From: Pseudomonas brassicacearum
GTDB lineage: Bacteria > Pseudomonadota > Gammaproteobacteria > Pseudomonadales > Pseudomonadaceae
NCBI RefSeq assembly: GCF_009601685.2
Contig: NZ_CP045701.2
Coordinates: 1,488,001 to 1,552,000, forward strand
DNA length: 64,000 nt
Direction of reading: 5' to 3'
In this document: positions 8,393-16,574 of the stretch, in pieces
Layout: the number at the start of each line of letters is the position of its first letter
How positions within the stretch are numbered: position 1 is the stretch's first letter
The notes under the pieces: model-generated
What the model was told of the DNA's origin: nothing
What the model saw: only the letters and a program-made list of their open reading frames with translations
Database searches by the model: none
Made by a program: the position numbers and the translations under genes

Positions 8393-8878
8393 TCAAAACA
8401 CCAACCCCATCCGCCGCTCATAACCGATGCGGCCCTTGTAGGCTTCGCCAATGTCGACCCAGCCCAGCCGGGTGTACAGGCCGATGGCCGAGTCGTTATC
8501 GGCGTCAACCGAGAGCTCCAGCCCGCGGATTTCCGGCCAGGCGGCTCGCGCCACGGCGGGCAGCGCCTGCAGGCAGGCCTTGCCATAACCTTTGCCCTGG
8601 GCCCGATGGTCAACTTGCAGGGCATGCAGGGTGGCACTGTGTTCATTGGCCCAGGCGGGCAATACCGGCGGGCGCTTGAGCAGCAGGAAGGCCACCGGCA
8701 CCTCTTCAGCCAAGAGCGCATACCCTTTGACCCCGGGGCTGGGCTTGGACAGCAGCGTGTGCAGGGCACCGTGGATATCGCCGGCGAACTTGATCTGTCC
8801 GGGATGGATTTCGATGGCGCTGACCTGTTCGCGTTGAAGCGGAGTCAGGTCTTCGTAGGGGACGAGCTGAGCGGTCAC
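8393..8878 (-). CDS. GNAT family N-acetyltransferase
   Basis: A 161-residue acetyltransferase if translation starts at the GTG at 8878 (VTAQLVPYEDLTPLQREQV). The frame is open 63 codons further upstream, but that part would cross the divergent promoter and does not look like protein. The acetyl-CoA loop is 'DHRAQGKGYGKACLQAL', followed by 'ELSVDADNDSAIGLYTRLGW', both classic GNAT motifs. The substrate is unknown. The gene shares its upstream region with the ECF sigma cassette that runs the other way. Confidence 0.82.
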   Translation of the reverse strand: MTAQLVPYEDLTPLQREQVSAIEIHPGQIKFAGDIHGALHTLLSKPSPGVKGYALLAEEVPVAFLLLKRPPVLPAWANEHSATLHALQVDHRAQGKGYGKACLQALPAVARAAWPEIRGLELSVDADNDSAIGLYTRLGWVDIGEAYKGRIGYERRMGLVF

Positions 8879-8955
8879 AAAAACGTCCGTTGTTTGCCAG
8901 CAGAATAGGATCTGGATTCTAACGAATTTTTTTCTTTGAATTATTTTTGTTGGGT

Positions 8956-8982
8956 TGTCGATTCGCGGTTTCTCCAAACGAC
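8956..8982 (+). promoter_or_regulatory. Candidate ECF42-type promoter (TGTCGA-N17-CGAC)
   Basis: TGTCGA at 8956-8961 and CGAC at 8979-8982 are separated by 17 nt, 39 bp before the SnoaL-like gene start at 9021. The hexamer and the CGA-type -10 agree with the promoter signature I recall for ECF42 sigma factors. The fourth gene of this operon encodes such a sigma factor, so autoregulation is likely. Confidence 0.6.
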
Positions 8983-9020
8983 AAAGGGTGTCTTCAACAA
9001 AAAACCTGCGGAGAATCACC

Positions 9021-9455
9021 ATGAATACCCAAGCCACTGAAACTGAAATCCAGGCCCTGATCGACACCTATCGCCAAGCCGTCATGGCCAAGGACGTTGA
9101 AAAGGTCATGGCGCTCTATGACGAAGACATCGTCTCGTTCGATGCCATCCAGGCCTTGCAATTCAAGGGCAAGGCCGCTTACCGGGCCCATTGGCAAGCC
9201 TGCATGGAAATGTGCCCCGGCCCGCACAAGTTCGACTTCCATCAGGTCAAGATTACCCCGGCCGAGAACATCGCCTTCGCCCATTGGCTGGCCTATTGCG
9301 GCGGCACCAACGACAAAGGCGAGGAGCAGGCCTGCTGGATGCGCGTGACGGCCTGCTACCAGCGTGTAGCCGGGCAATGGCGGATCGTCCATGAACATTG
9401 GTCTGCGCCGTTCGACCCGATGGCGGGTACGACGCTGTTCGACCTGCAACCCTGA
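9021..9455 (+). CDS. SnoaL-like / DUF4440-type small protein
   Basis: A 144-residue alpha+beta barrel protein of the NTF2/SnoaL superfamily. The N-terminal helix 'IQALIDTYRQAVMAKDVEKVMALYDEDIVSFD' and the final 'RVTACYQRVAGQWRIVHEHWSAPFDP' are diagnostic. It lacks a signal peptide. These proteins bind or isomerise small hydrophobic molecules; no exact activity can be read. The start at 9021 has a GGAG ribosome site. It is the first gene after the candidate ECF42 promoter and is followed by the DGPF, AHSA1-like and sigma factor genes on the same strand. Confidence 0.8.
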   Translation: MNTQATETEIQALIDTYRQAVMAKDVEKVMALYDEDIVSFDAIQALQFKGKAAYRAHWQACMEMCPGPHKFDFHQVKITPAENIAFAHWLAYCGGTNDKGEEQACWMRVTACYQRVAGQWRIVHEHWSAPFDPMAGTTLFDLQP

Positions 9456-9522
9456 TCGTCGGTTTTTTTGCCGAGCCTCATTCTGCCGTCCATAGTTGAT
9501 CAGTCCTCTTACGGAGCCTTCC

Positions 9523-9867
9523 ATGAAGTACCTATGCCTGGTGTATAGCAACGAACACACGCTGCACAACTCGCCCGACAGCCCGGAGGACGCCGAGTGC
9601 ATGGCCTATGCCGAATCGATCCAGGGCAGTGGGCGCATGCTGGCCGCCGAAGCCCTGGAGTCGGTGCAGACCGCCACCACGGTGCGCATGCGCGCCGGCA
9701 AGCTGTCGATCACCGATGGCCCGTTCGCCGAAACCAAGGAGCAACTGGCGGGCTTCTACCTGATCGATGCCAAGGACCTCAACGAAGCCATCCAGGTCGC
9801 CGGCAATATCCCGGCGGCCCGGGTCGGCTGCGTCGAAGTGCGACCGGTACGCCAACTGAACCCCTGA
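9523..9867 (+). CDS. DGPF / YCII-related protein
   Basis: A 114-residue single-domain protein of the YCII-related (DGPF) family. The name-giving DGPFAETKEQ motif is at about residues 65-74, and the N-terminal 'MKYLCLVYSNE' strand is typical. The longer open frame begins at 9496, but the ATG at 9523 follows ACGGAG and fits the family. DGPF proteins are the constant genomic partner of ECF42 sigma factors; their biochemical role is unclear. The gap to the next gene is 27 bp, so co-transcription is likely. Confidence 0.9.
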   Translation: MKYLCLVYSNEHTLHNSPDSPEDAECMAYAESIQGSGRMLAAEALESVQTATTVRMRAGKLSITDGPFAETKEQLAGFYLIDAKDLNEAIQVAGNIPAARVGCVEVRPVRQLNP

Positions 9868-9894
9868 ACAACAAGCACAAACAGGATTTCATTC

Positions 9895-10371
9895 ATGAAC
9901 CTTGCAGCTGCCACTTACGCGTTATCCATCAGCCGAATGATCGACGCCCCGCGTCAGAAAATTTTCCGCGCCTGGACCGAGCCAGCCTTGCTGGTCCAAT
10001 GGTGGGGGCCCCATGGCATGACCACGCCTGAGTGTGAAATGGACCTGTGGGTCGGCGGTCAATTTCGCACCCTGATGCGCGCGCCCGACGGCAGTGAATA
10101 CCCGACCATGGGCGTGTTCCTGGAAATCCTCGCCCCGCAGCGCCTGGTGTTCACTGACGCGTTCGTGCCTGGCTGGATTCCCTCCGGCAAGGCCTTCATG
10201 ACCGCTGAGGTACTGCTCGAGGAGGTGGACGGTAAAACCCGTTACACCGCCCGTGCCCTGCATTGGAGCGAGGAGGATCGTCAGGCACACGAAGCCATGG
10301 GCTTCCATGAGGGGTGGGGCCAGAGCCTGGACCGGCTTGAAGCATTGGTTACCCAAGGCATGCCCGACTGA
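9895..10371 (+). CDS. AHSA1/SRPBCC-domain protein
   Basis: A 158-residue START-like (SRPBCC) protein of the AHSA1 type. 'ISRMIDAPRQKIFRAWTEPALLVQWWGPHGMTTPECEMDLWVGGQF' is the conserved N-terminal part, and 'MGFHEGWGQSLDRLEALV' is the C-terminal helix. The fold provides a deep hydrophobic cavity for a ligand. The last base of its TGA stop is the first base of the following sigma factor ATG, which points to translational coupling. Confidence 0.85.
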   Translation: MNLAAATYALSISRMIDAPRQKIFRAWTEPALLVQWWGPHGMTTPECEMDLWVGGQFRTLMRAPDGSEYPTMGVFLEILAPQRLVFTDAFVPGWIPSGKAFMTAEVLLEEVDGKTRYTARALHWSEEDRQAHEAMGFHEGWGQSLDRLEALVTQGMPD

Positions 10372-11606
10372 TGTCGGCCGAAACGGTCAAGGCGCGGGTC
10401 GAGCAGGTTTATCGGCAAGACTCGCGGCGGATCCTGGCGACACTGATTCGCCTGCTGGGAGACTTCGACCTCGCCGAAGAAGCTTTGCATGAGGCCTTCT
10501 TCATTGCGGTCGAGCGCTGGCAGCGCGACGGGGTGCCGGACAACCCGCGAGCCTGGCTGGTGTCTGCCGGGCGTTTCAAGGCCATCGACGGTTTGCGCCG
10601 GCGCGCGCGTTTTGCCGCGTCCCGTCCGCTGTTGATCGCCCAACTCGAGGAGCTGGAGCAGGCCGATTGGAGTGATGAGGACGTGGAAGACGATCGTCTG
10701 CGGCTGATTTTCACCTGTTGCCATCCGGCCCTGGCCGCCGATGCCCAGGTGCCCCTGACGCTGCGGGAAGTCTGTGACTTGACCACCGAGCAAATCGCCC
10801 GGGCTTTCCTCGCCGCCCCGGCGGCCATTGCCCAGCGCATCGTGCGGGCCAAGGCGAAAATTCGCGATGCCAGGATCCCCTACCAGGTGCCGTCCCGCGC
10901 GGAGCTGCCGGAACGGCTGGACAGCGTGCTGCGGGTGATCTATCTGGTGTTCAACGAAGGTTATTCGGCCTCGATGGGTGCAGAGCTGACCCGCGAGGAC
11001 CTGACGCGCGAAGCCATCCGCCTCGGGCGCCTGCTGATGGAGTTGCTGCCCGAGGCCGAGGTCATGGGATTGCTGGCGTTGATGCTGCTGCACGAATCCC
11101 GGCGCCCGGCACGAACGTCATCGACCGGTGAACTGATCCTGCTGGATGAACAGGTGCGATCCTTGTGGGACGCCGAGCTGATCACCGAGGGCTGTGCGTT
11201 GGTGGAAGCCGCGCTGAAGACCCGCCGGTTCGGGCCGTATTGCCTGCAAGCGGCGATTGCGGCGGTGCATGCCGAAGCGCCGGCGGCAGAGCAGACCGAT
11301 TGGCCGCAGATCGTCGGGCTTTATGATGTGCTGCTGCGCGCGGTGCCGTCGCCGGTGATCGAACTCAACCGTGCCGCCGCCCTGGCCAAGCGCGATGGGC
11401 CAGAGGCTGGCTTGCGCCTGGTCGAGGCGATCCTGGGGCGTGGGGAGTTACTCGACTATCACTTGGCCTACTCGGCGCAGGCGGAATTCTGTCGTCAACT
11501 GGGACGATTGGACGAGGCGAGGGCGGCGTATCGACGCGCGCTTGAGTTGACGCAGCAATTGCCGGAGCGGCGGTTTATCGAAGGGCGGCTTGCGGGGTTG
11601 CAGTGA
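10371..11606 (+). CDS. ECF42-type RNA polymerase sigma factor with TPR-like C-terminal domain
   Basis: A 411-residue protein. Residues about 1-75 form sigma region 2 ('YRQDSRRILATLIRLLGDFDLAEEALHEAFFIAVERWQRDGVPDNPRAWLV'). About 115-170 form region 4 with its helix-turn-helix ('LREVCDLTTEQIARAFLAAPAAIAQRIVRAKAKIRDA'). The long C-terminal part (about 185-411) is helical and TPR-like, as in ECF42 proteins, where it stands in for an anti-sigma factor as regulator. No anti-sigma gene is present. It is the last of four co-directional genes and probably drives the operon's own promoter. Confidence 0.9.
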   Translation: MSAETVKARVEQVYRQDSRRILATLIRLLGDFDLAEEALHEAFFIAVERWQRDGVPDNPRAWLVSAGRFKAIDGLRRRARFAASRPLLIAQLEELEQADWSDEDVEDDRLRLIFTCCHPALAADAQVPLTLREVCDLTTEQIARAFLAAPAAIAQRIVRAKAKIRDARIPYQVPSRAELPERLDSVLRVIYLVFNEGYSASMGAELTREDLTREAIRLGRLLMELLPEAEVMGLLALMLLHESRRPARTSSTGELILLDEQVRSLWDAELITEGCALVEAALKTRRFGPYCLQAAIAAVHAEAPAAEQTDWPQIVGLYDVLLRAVPSPVIELNRAAALAKRDGPEAGLRLVEAILGRGELLDYHLAYSAQAEFCRQLGRLDEARAAYRRALELTQQLPERRFIEGRLAGLQ

Positions 11607-11638
11607 TGACTCACCAAGGGCCAGCAAGCACCGAAATC

Positions 11639-11753
11639 TGTGGCGAGGGGATTTATCCCCGTTGGATTGCGAAGCAATCCTGAAATTCTGTGTAGCGCCG
11701 ACGGTTGTTGGCGAGCGCTGCGCACTCGGGCGGGGATAAATCCCCTCGCCACA
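11639..11753. repeat. REP doublet, TGTGGCGAGGGG type
   Basis: TGTGGCGAGGGGATTTATCC at the left is repeated in inverted orientation at the right end, with an internal GATTGCGAAGCAATC hairpin. This is a different REP class from the CTGTGGGAGC type seen elsewhere in the window. Confidence 0.75.
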
Positions 11754-11798
11754 AGAACGGTTTTCGGCTCTATTTCTCCTGAGTGACGGGCATCAGAC

Positions 11799-11829
11799 AA
11801 AAAAAGGCGACCCGAAGGTCGCCTTTTTT
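11799..11829. terminator. Bidirectional rho-independent terminator
   Basis: An A-tract, a perfect AAGGCGACC/GGTCGCCTT stem with a short loop, and a T-tract lie between the sigma operon and the convergent imelysin gene. The layout works for both strands. Confidence 0.85.
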
Positions 11830-11844
11830 AGTCGCCGATGTTGA

Positions 11845-13197
11845 TCAGAACTCGTGATCAGCGCTGTCCGGGTTCAGGTCGCTGATGCCCAGCTTGCCCG
11901 CAGCCTGTTCGATCGCACCGGTCTGCTTGACCAGTGCGGCGATGGCATCGCGCACGATCTGGTTGCCGGCAGTGTTGCCGGCGGCGATCAGTTGGTCGTA
12001 GTGCTCGCCTTTGTTGGCGTGATCGACCATGACCTGGATCTTGGCCTCGGTGTCGGCCAGGTCGGCCTTGAGCGCGGTGTCCGCGGCCGGATCGGCCTTG
12101 GCGATCAGGGACGACAGGCTCGCGCCGGTCATCTTGGTGCCGTCGACGCGAGTGTATTCGCCCAGGTACACGTTACGTACGCCCTTGGCATCGTAGAAGT
12201 GCGAGTTATGGGTGTTGTCGCTGAAGCAATCCTGCTCGTCTTCTGGCGAGTTGGCTTCCAGGGACACCTTCATGCGCTCGCCCGCCAGTTCACCCAGGGA
12301 CAGGCTGCCCATGCCGAACAGCATCTTGCGCAGGCCGCTTTCGGCGGGTTCGGCTTCCAGGGTGGCGCGGTAGTTGTCGGCCACGTTCGGCTTCCAGTTG
12401 CCGACCATCTCTTCCAGGTCGTTGACCAGCAATTGGGTCACGGACTTGAGGTAGGCACGACGCCGGTCGTTGTGGCCACCGGTGGCGCCGGCACCTTCCA
12501 GGTAGTCGGACGCCGGGCGGTTGCCGGCACCCGGGCCGGTGCCGTTGAGGTCTTGGCCCCACAGCAGGAATTCGATGGCGTGGTAGCCGGTGGCGACGTT
12601 GGCCTCGGAACCACCCAGCTCGTTCAGGCCGGCGAGTTTTTCCGGGGTGATGTCTTTCACGTCGACCTTGTCTTCGCCGACCTGTACTTCGGTGTTGGCG
12701 ATGATGTTGGCGGAGGCGCCCGGGTTACCCAAGGCGTGCTCGTAGGATTTGTCGACGTAGTCGATCAGGCCCTCGTCCAGGGGCCAGGCGTTCACTTGGC
12801 CTTCCCAGTCGTCGATGATGGTGTTGCCGAAGCGGAACACTTCGCTTTGCAGGTAAGGCACGCGTGCGGCGACCCAGGCAGCCTTGGCGGCGTTCAGGGT
12901 CTCGGCGTTCGGCTTGGCCAGGAACGCGTCGACGGCGGTTTGCAGGGTTTTTGCCGTGGATTCGGCATCGCTGTAGACGGCGTAGACGATGTCGGCATAG
13001 TGCGCGACAACGGCCTTGGCGGCAGCTTCGTCGATTTTGCCGGCAGCAGCAGGGGCGACCGGTGCCGTGGTGCTGGCGGCAGGCGTTGGCGCTTGCGGCG
13101 CGGCGGCCTTGTCTTTGCCTTCGCCGCAACCGGCGAGGGAAATAGCGATGGCCAGCAGACTGGCGGTAGCCAGGGGCATACGAATCATGGCGAACAT
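11845..13197 (-). CDS. icmP: Imelysin-family lipoprotein (IcmP-type, M75)
   Basis: A 450-residue protein with a lipoprotein signal: basic start, hydrophobic core, and lipobox LAGC (Cys24 counted from the first Met). An alternative start is the ATG at 13188. An Ala/Pro/Thr linker (residues 30-52) follows, then a helical imelysin domain containing the GxHxxE motif (G204-Y-H206-A-I-E209). Family members are cell-surface proteins linked to iron uptake, and the P. aeruginosa relative was described as an insulin-cleaving metalloproteinase. The gene ends against the bidirectional terminator. A 25-bp inverted repeat 50 bp upstream suggests metal-responsive control. Confidence 0.85.
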   Translation of the reverse strand: MFAMIRMPLATASLLAIAISLAGCGEGKDKAAAPQAPTPAASTTAPVAPAAAGKIDEAAAKAVVAHYADIVYAVYSDAESTAKTLQTAVDAFLAKPNAETLNAAKAAWVAARVPYLQSEVFRFGNTIIDDWEGQVNAWPLDEGLIDYVDKSYEHALGNPGASANIIANTEVQVGEDKVDVKDITPEKLAGLNELGGSEANVATGYHAIEFLLWGQDLNGTGPGAGNRPASDYLEGAGATGGHNDRRRAYLKSVTQLLVNDLEEMVGNWKPNVADNYRATLEAEPAESGLRKMLFGMGSLSLGELAGERMKVSLEANSPEDEQDCFSDNTHNSHFYDAKGVRNVYLGEYTRVDGTKMTGASLSSLIAKADPAADTALKADLADTEAKIQVMVDHANKGEHYDQLIAAGNTAGNQIVRDAIAALVKQTGAIEQAAGKLGISDLNPDSADHEF

Positions 13198-13246
13198 CCT
13201 GCTTCGGTAATGGATGGGACAGGCGCGAGGGTGCGCAAAACTGCGA

Positions 13247-13271
13247 CATAATGCGAAAGATTTGCATTATG
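13247..13271. promoter_or_regulatory. 25-bp inverted repeat before icmP
   Basis: CATAATGC and GCATTATG form perfect 8-bp arms around a 9-bp centre, 50 bp before the icmP start. The ATAATG/CATTAT ends resemble a Fur box, but the spacing is 6 bp longer than the classical 19-mer, so Fur or another metal regulator is only a guess. Confidence 0.5.
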
Positions 13272-13336
13272 TGTAAAGGGTGCAGGTGTAAATATTTCTT
13301 ATTTGATGATACGAGATGGCGCCTGCAGGCACGTCC

Positions 13337-13432
13337 GTAGGAGCTGTCGAGCGAAGCGAGGCTGCGATCTATGCGCTGACGCTTGAATCCCAAGCGAACA
13401 AACCAAAGATCGCAGGCTTCGCCAGCGCCTAC
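13337..13432. repeat. REP doublet, GTAGGAGCTG type
   Basis: GTAGGAGCTG...GGCTGCGATC on the left and GATCGCAGG...GCGCCTAC on the right are inverted copies of the second REP class of this genome. They lie upstream of icmP and behind the bifA stop. Confidence 0.8.
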
Positions 13433-13457
13433 AAAGGCCTGGCGCCCGGGGGAGAAA

Positions 13458-15509
13458 TCAGATGATGGAAACCTTGCTACGCTCGGCCTGCTTCAGATAA
13501 GCGCCCAGTTCCCGTGCCGGCAGCGGTTTGCTGTAGTAATAGCCCTGACCTTCGTGGCAGCCTTCGGCGATGATGTAGGCTTCCTGCTCGACCGTTTCGA
13601 CGCCCTCGGCAATGACCTGCATCCCCAGGCTCTTGCCCAACTGGATGATGGCCCGGACGATGGTTGCATCGTCCTCGTCGTCGAGCAGGTCCTGGACGAA
13701 GCTCTTGTCGATCTTGATCTTGTCCAGCGGCAGGCTCTTGAGGTAGCTCAGGGACGAATAGCCGGTCCCGAAGTCATCGATGGCAATCAGCGCCCCGGAG
13801 CGGCGCAGGCTCAGCAAGTGCTGGGCAGCGGTGGTGATGTCTTCCATCAGGCCGGTCTCGGTGACCTCCAGCTCCAGGCTGCGCGGCGGCAGCCGGTACA
13901 TCTGCAGGAGATTGTTCACCACCCGCGGCAGTTCGGCGTGGTGCAGTTGCACCGTCGACAGGTTGACCGCCATGCGCAGGTCGAGGAAGCCCTGGTCGTG
14001 CCATTCGCGCAACTGCCTGCAAGCCTGGTCCAATACCCATTCACCGATGGCGATAATGGTGCCGTTCTGCTCGGCCAGGGGAATGAACAAGTCCGGCGGC
14101 ACCAGGCCGTGCTCGGGATGGTGCCAGCGGATCAGGGCTTCGGTGCCCACCACCCGTAGGTCGCGGTAGCTGATCTGCGGCTGGTACACCAGGCTGAACT
14201 GCTCGAGGGCCAGGGCCTCGCGCAGGTCTTTCTCCAGTTCGCGACGGCGGCGCATCTCACTGTCGACGCTGGCAATGTAGAACTGGTAGCGATTGCGCGA
14301 GCGGCTCTTGGCCAGGGTCATAGTCTGTTCGGCTTTCTGCAACAGTTTCTCGGTGCTGTCGCCGTCTTCGGGGAACAGAGTGATGCCGATGGTGGCCCGC
14401 AGGCGGATTTGCTGATCGTCGATGACGAATGGTGCTTCCAGGTCATCAAGGATGCTCTGGGCCAGTTCAGCGGCCTCGTAAGGCTGCTCGATGTCGGCCT
14501 GGACCAGGGCGAACTGGTCGCCCCCCAGCCGTGCCAGTGCGCCGAGCCGACCACTGTGGGCTCGCAGCCGATCGGCCAGGGCCAACAGCAGTTGGTCGCC
14601 GGTCTGATAGCTGAACTGTTCGTTGATGCCCTTGAAATCATCCAGCCCCACACACAACACCGCCACCCGGCGTTGCAGGCGCCCGGCATCTACCAGGATC
14701 TTGTCCAGTTGCTGTTGCAACTGCTGGCGGTTGGGCAGGCCGGTGAGGAAGTCGTACTGGGCCATGCGCAACAGGCTGTTTTCCGCTTCGTGGCGCAGGT
14801 GCGTGTTGCGCTCGATGGATTCGAGCAGTTGGTTGGCCGTATTGATCCACAGGCCCAGCTCGTTTTGCTCGTGGCCGCGCAACTGCGGGATCTTGTGCGC
14901 GCTGGGGCGATCAGGGTTGATTTCGGTCAGGTGCTCGATGATCCGCGACAACGGTTTGGTCAGCAGCCAGTGATAGACCAGGTACAACACCAGGCCCATG
15001 GCCAGGGCCCGTAGCATCCCGGAAATGAAAATGATCACCGAACTGATGATGAAGCCCTCGCCGTAGGTGGCGGTGTCGAGGGTAATGCTCAGGTCGCCGT
15101 AATATTCGCTGTAGGGCCCGCGTCCCACCAGTTGTGTGGTGAAGGTGCGCTCCTTGCCCAGGATCAGGTCGGTCAGCCAGCGGCTCTCGGAGTGCTGCAA
15201 GGGCCGGGTTTTTTCGGCGAGCATGGTTTCGCGGGGATGGCCGATGGAAGCCATGCGTACGGCTTCGTCCTGGAACAGGCCCTCGATCACCTGCATGCCC
15301 ATCTCCCGGTCCAGGCTGTAGACGGCCTGGGTCGAAGGATCGCGGAACATGTCGAGGATCCGCTGGGCGTCACTGGCGACGGCCTGGTTGGTTTTGTAGG
15401 CATCGAACACGATCTGGGCGCAGCTCAAGACCATGCCAACGATCAATGCCGAGAGGAGCACGACCCGGAGCAACTTCACAGACAAGCTGTTCTTGAGTTC
15501 CAGCTTCAA
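13458..15509 (-). CDS. bifA: BifA-type c-di-GMP phosphodiesterase (degenerate GGDEF + EAL)
   Basis: A 683-residue inner-membrane protein. Transmembrane helices at about 14-34 and 152-180 bracket a periplasmic sensor region; a linker of the HAMP type leads to a GGDEF domain with the altered motif GGDQF (329-333) and then an EAL domain (T-E-A-L 456-459, DDFGTGYSSL 578-587, EGVET 635-639). Changed GGDQF with an intact EAL is the known signature of BifA, which degrades c-di-GMP and so reduces biofilm and supports swarming. Size, motif and the neighbours sodB and icmP all match the P. aeruginosa bifA locus. Confidence 0.9.
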   Translation of the reverse strand: MKLELKNSLSVKLLRVVLLSALIVGMVLSCAQIVFDAYKTNQAVASDAQRILDMFRDPSTQAVYSLDREMGMQVIEGLFQDEAVRMASIGHPRETMLAEKTRPLQHSESRWLTDLILGKERTFTTQLVGRGPYSEYYGDLSITLDTATYGEGFIISSVIIFISGMLRALAMGLVLYLVYHWLLTKPLSRIIEHLTEINPDRPSAHKIPQLRGHEQNELGLWINTANQLLESIERNTHLRHEAENSLLRMAQYDFLTGLPNRQQLQQQLDKILVDAGRLQRRVAVLCVGLDDFKGINEQFSYQTGDQLLLALADRLRAHSGRLGALARLGGDQFALVQADIEQPYEAAELAQSILDDLEAPFVIDDQQIRLRATIGITLFPEDGDSTEKLLQKAEQTMTLAKSRSRNRYQFYIASVDSEMRRRRELEKDLREALALEQFSLVYQPQISYRDLRVVGTEALIRWHHPEHGLVPPDLFIPLAEQNGTIIAIGEWVLDQACRQLREWHDQGFLDLRMAVNLSTVQLHHAELPRVVNNLLQMYRLPPRSLELEVTETGLMEDITTAAQHLLSLRRSGALIAIDDFGTGYSSLSYLKSLPLDKIKIDKSFVQDLLDDEDDATIVRAIIQLGKSLGMQVIAEGVETVEQEAYIIAEGCHEGQGYYYSKPLPARELGAYLKQAERSKVSII

Positions 15510-15755
15510 AGAGTGGTTCCTTGTTCCGTGCGGGTAGCGTCAAGTTGCCATGAGTATTGGCAATCCTGTGATGTCAGTCAAAGGGACAATCAAACACAAG
15601 GGTTTTCGCTTGAAACCTGACCGATGTACGTTTTTTCCAGAGTGATTGCTCTACGACCATTGTGTCGGTTGGAAGGGGCCGCAACTTGAGGCCTCCAGGG
15701 ATTTTTTCTTGGGTTCCAGGCCCTGGGTATTTGCCTGCGGTCATTTTTGCCCGGC

Positions 15756-15783
15756 AAAAAAAACCCGGCACGATGCCGGGTTC
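15756..15783 (-). terminator. sodB terminator
   Basis: An AACCCGGCA/TGCCGGGTT stem with a short loop, followed on the minus strand by a run of eight T (A-tract at 15756-15763), sits 20 bp behind the sodB stop. Confidence 0.85.
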
Positions 15784-15802
15784 TCTTGTCTGGCATCGGC
15801 GC

Positions 15803-16399
15803 TTAGGCGGTGAAGGCTTTGCCTTCGAACTGCTCGGCGACGAATTTCCAGTTGACCAGGTTCCAGAACGCTTCGACGTATTTCGGACGAACGTTGCGGT
15901 AGTCGATGTAGTAGGCGTGTTCCCAAACGTCGCAGGTCAGCAGCGGAGTGTCGCCGCTGGTCAGCGGGTTGCCGGCGCCGATGGTGCTGGCCAGGGCCAG
16001 GGAACCGTCAGCCTTTTTCACCAGCCAGCCCCAGCCGGAACCGAAGGTGCCGATGGACGTCTTGCTGAATTCTTCCTTGAACTTGTCGAACGAACCGAAG
16101 GCCTTGTCGATGGCTTCAGCCAGTGCGCCGGTTGGTTGACCGCCGGCGTTTGGCGCCAGGCAGTTCCAGTAGAAAGTGTGGTTCCAGACCTGAGCGGCGT
16201 TGTTGAAGATACCGCCCGAGGAAGTCTTGACGATTTCTTCCAGGGTCTTGCCTTCGAACTCGGTGCCAGGCACCAGGTTGTTCAGGTTCACGACATAGGT
16301 GTTGTGGTGCTTGTCGTGGTGGTATTCCAGAGTCTCTTTGGAGATGTGCGGCTGCAGTGCATCGTGTGGATAGGGCAGCGGCGGCAATTCGAAAGCCAT
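15803..16399 (-). CDS. sodB: Iron superoxide dismutase
   Basis: A 198-residue cytoplasmic enzyme converting superoxide to peroxide and oxygen. The start at 16399 ([20 protein letters not shown]) is the normal SodB N-terminus and has a GGAG ribosome site; the upstream extension is spurious. Metal ligands are His27, His74, Asp157 and His161. Gln70 in '[13 protein letters not shown]' marks the iron rather than manganese type. It is flanked by bifA and argO on the same strand, as in P. aeruginosa, and has its own terminator. Confidence 0.97.
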   Translation of the reverse strand: MAFELPPLPYPHDALQPHISKETLEYHHDKHHNTYVVNLNNLVPGTEFEGKTLEEIVKTSSGGIFNNAAQVWNHTFYWNCLAPNAGGQPTGALAEAIDKAFGSFDKFKEEFSKTSIGTFGSGWGWLVKKADGSLALASTIGAGNPLTSGDTPLLTCDVWEHAYYIDYRNVRPKYVEAFWNLVNWKFVAEQFEGKAFTA

Positions 16400-16574
16400 G
16401 GTGATTCTCCTAATCAGGTCAGTTGCGGTGAGCGCAAGGCCGATCACGGGCGGCCAGACTAGCGCCGGGGAGTTTGTACTCTTTGCGGCGCAGGAGTCGG
16501 ATCATAGCACCGGGGGTGCGGCATAACCACGCAACAACTGTGTGGAATAGAGGTTCCAGAGCGGTTTGGAATAA

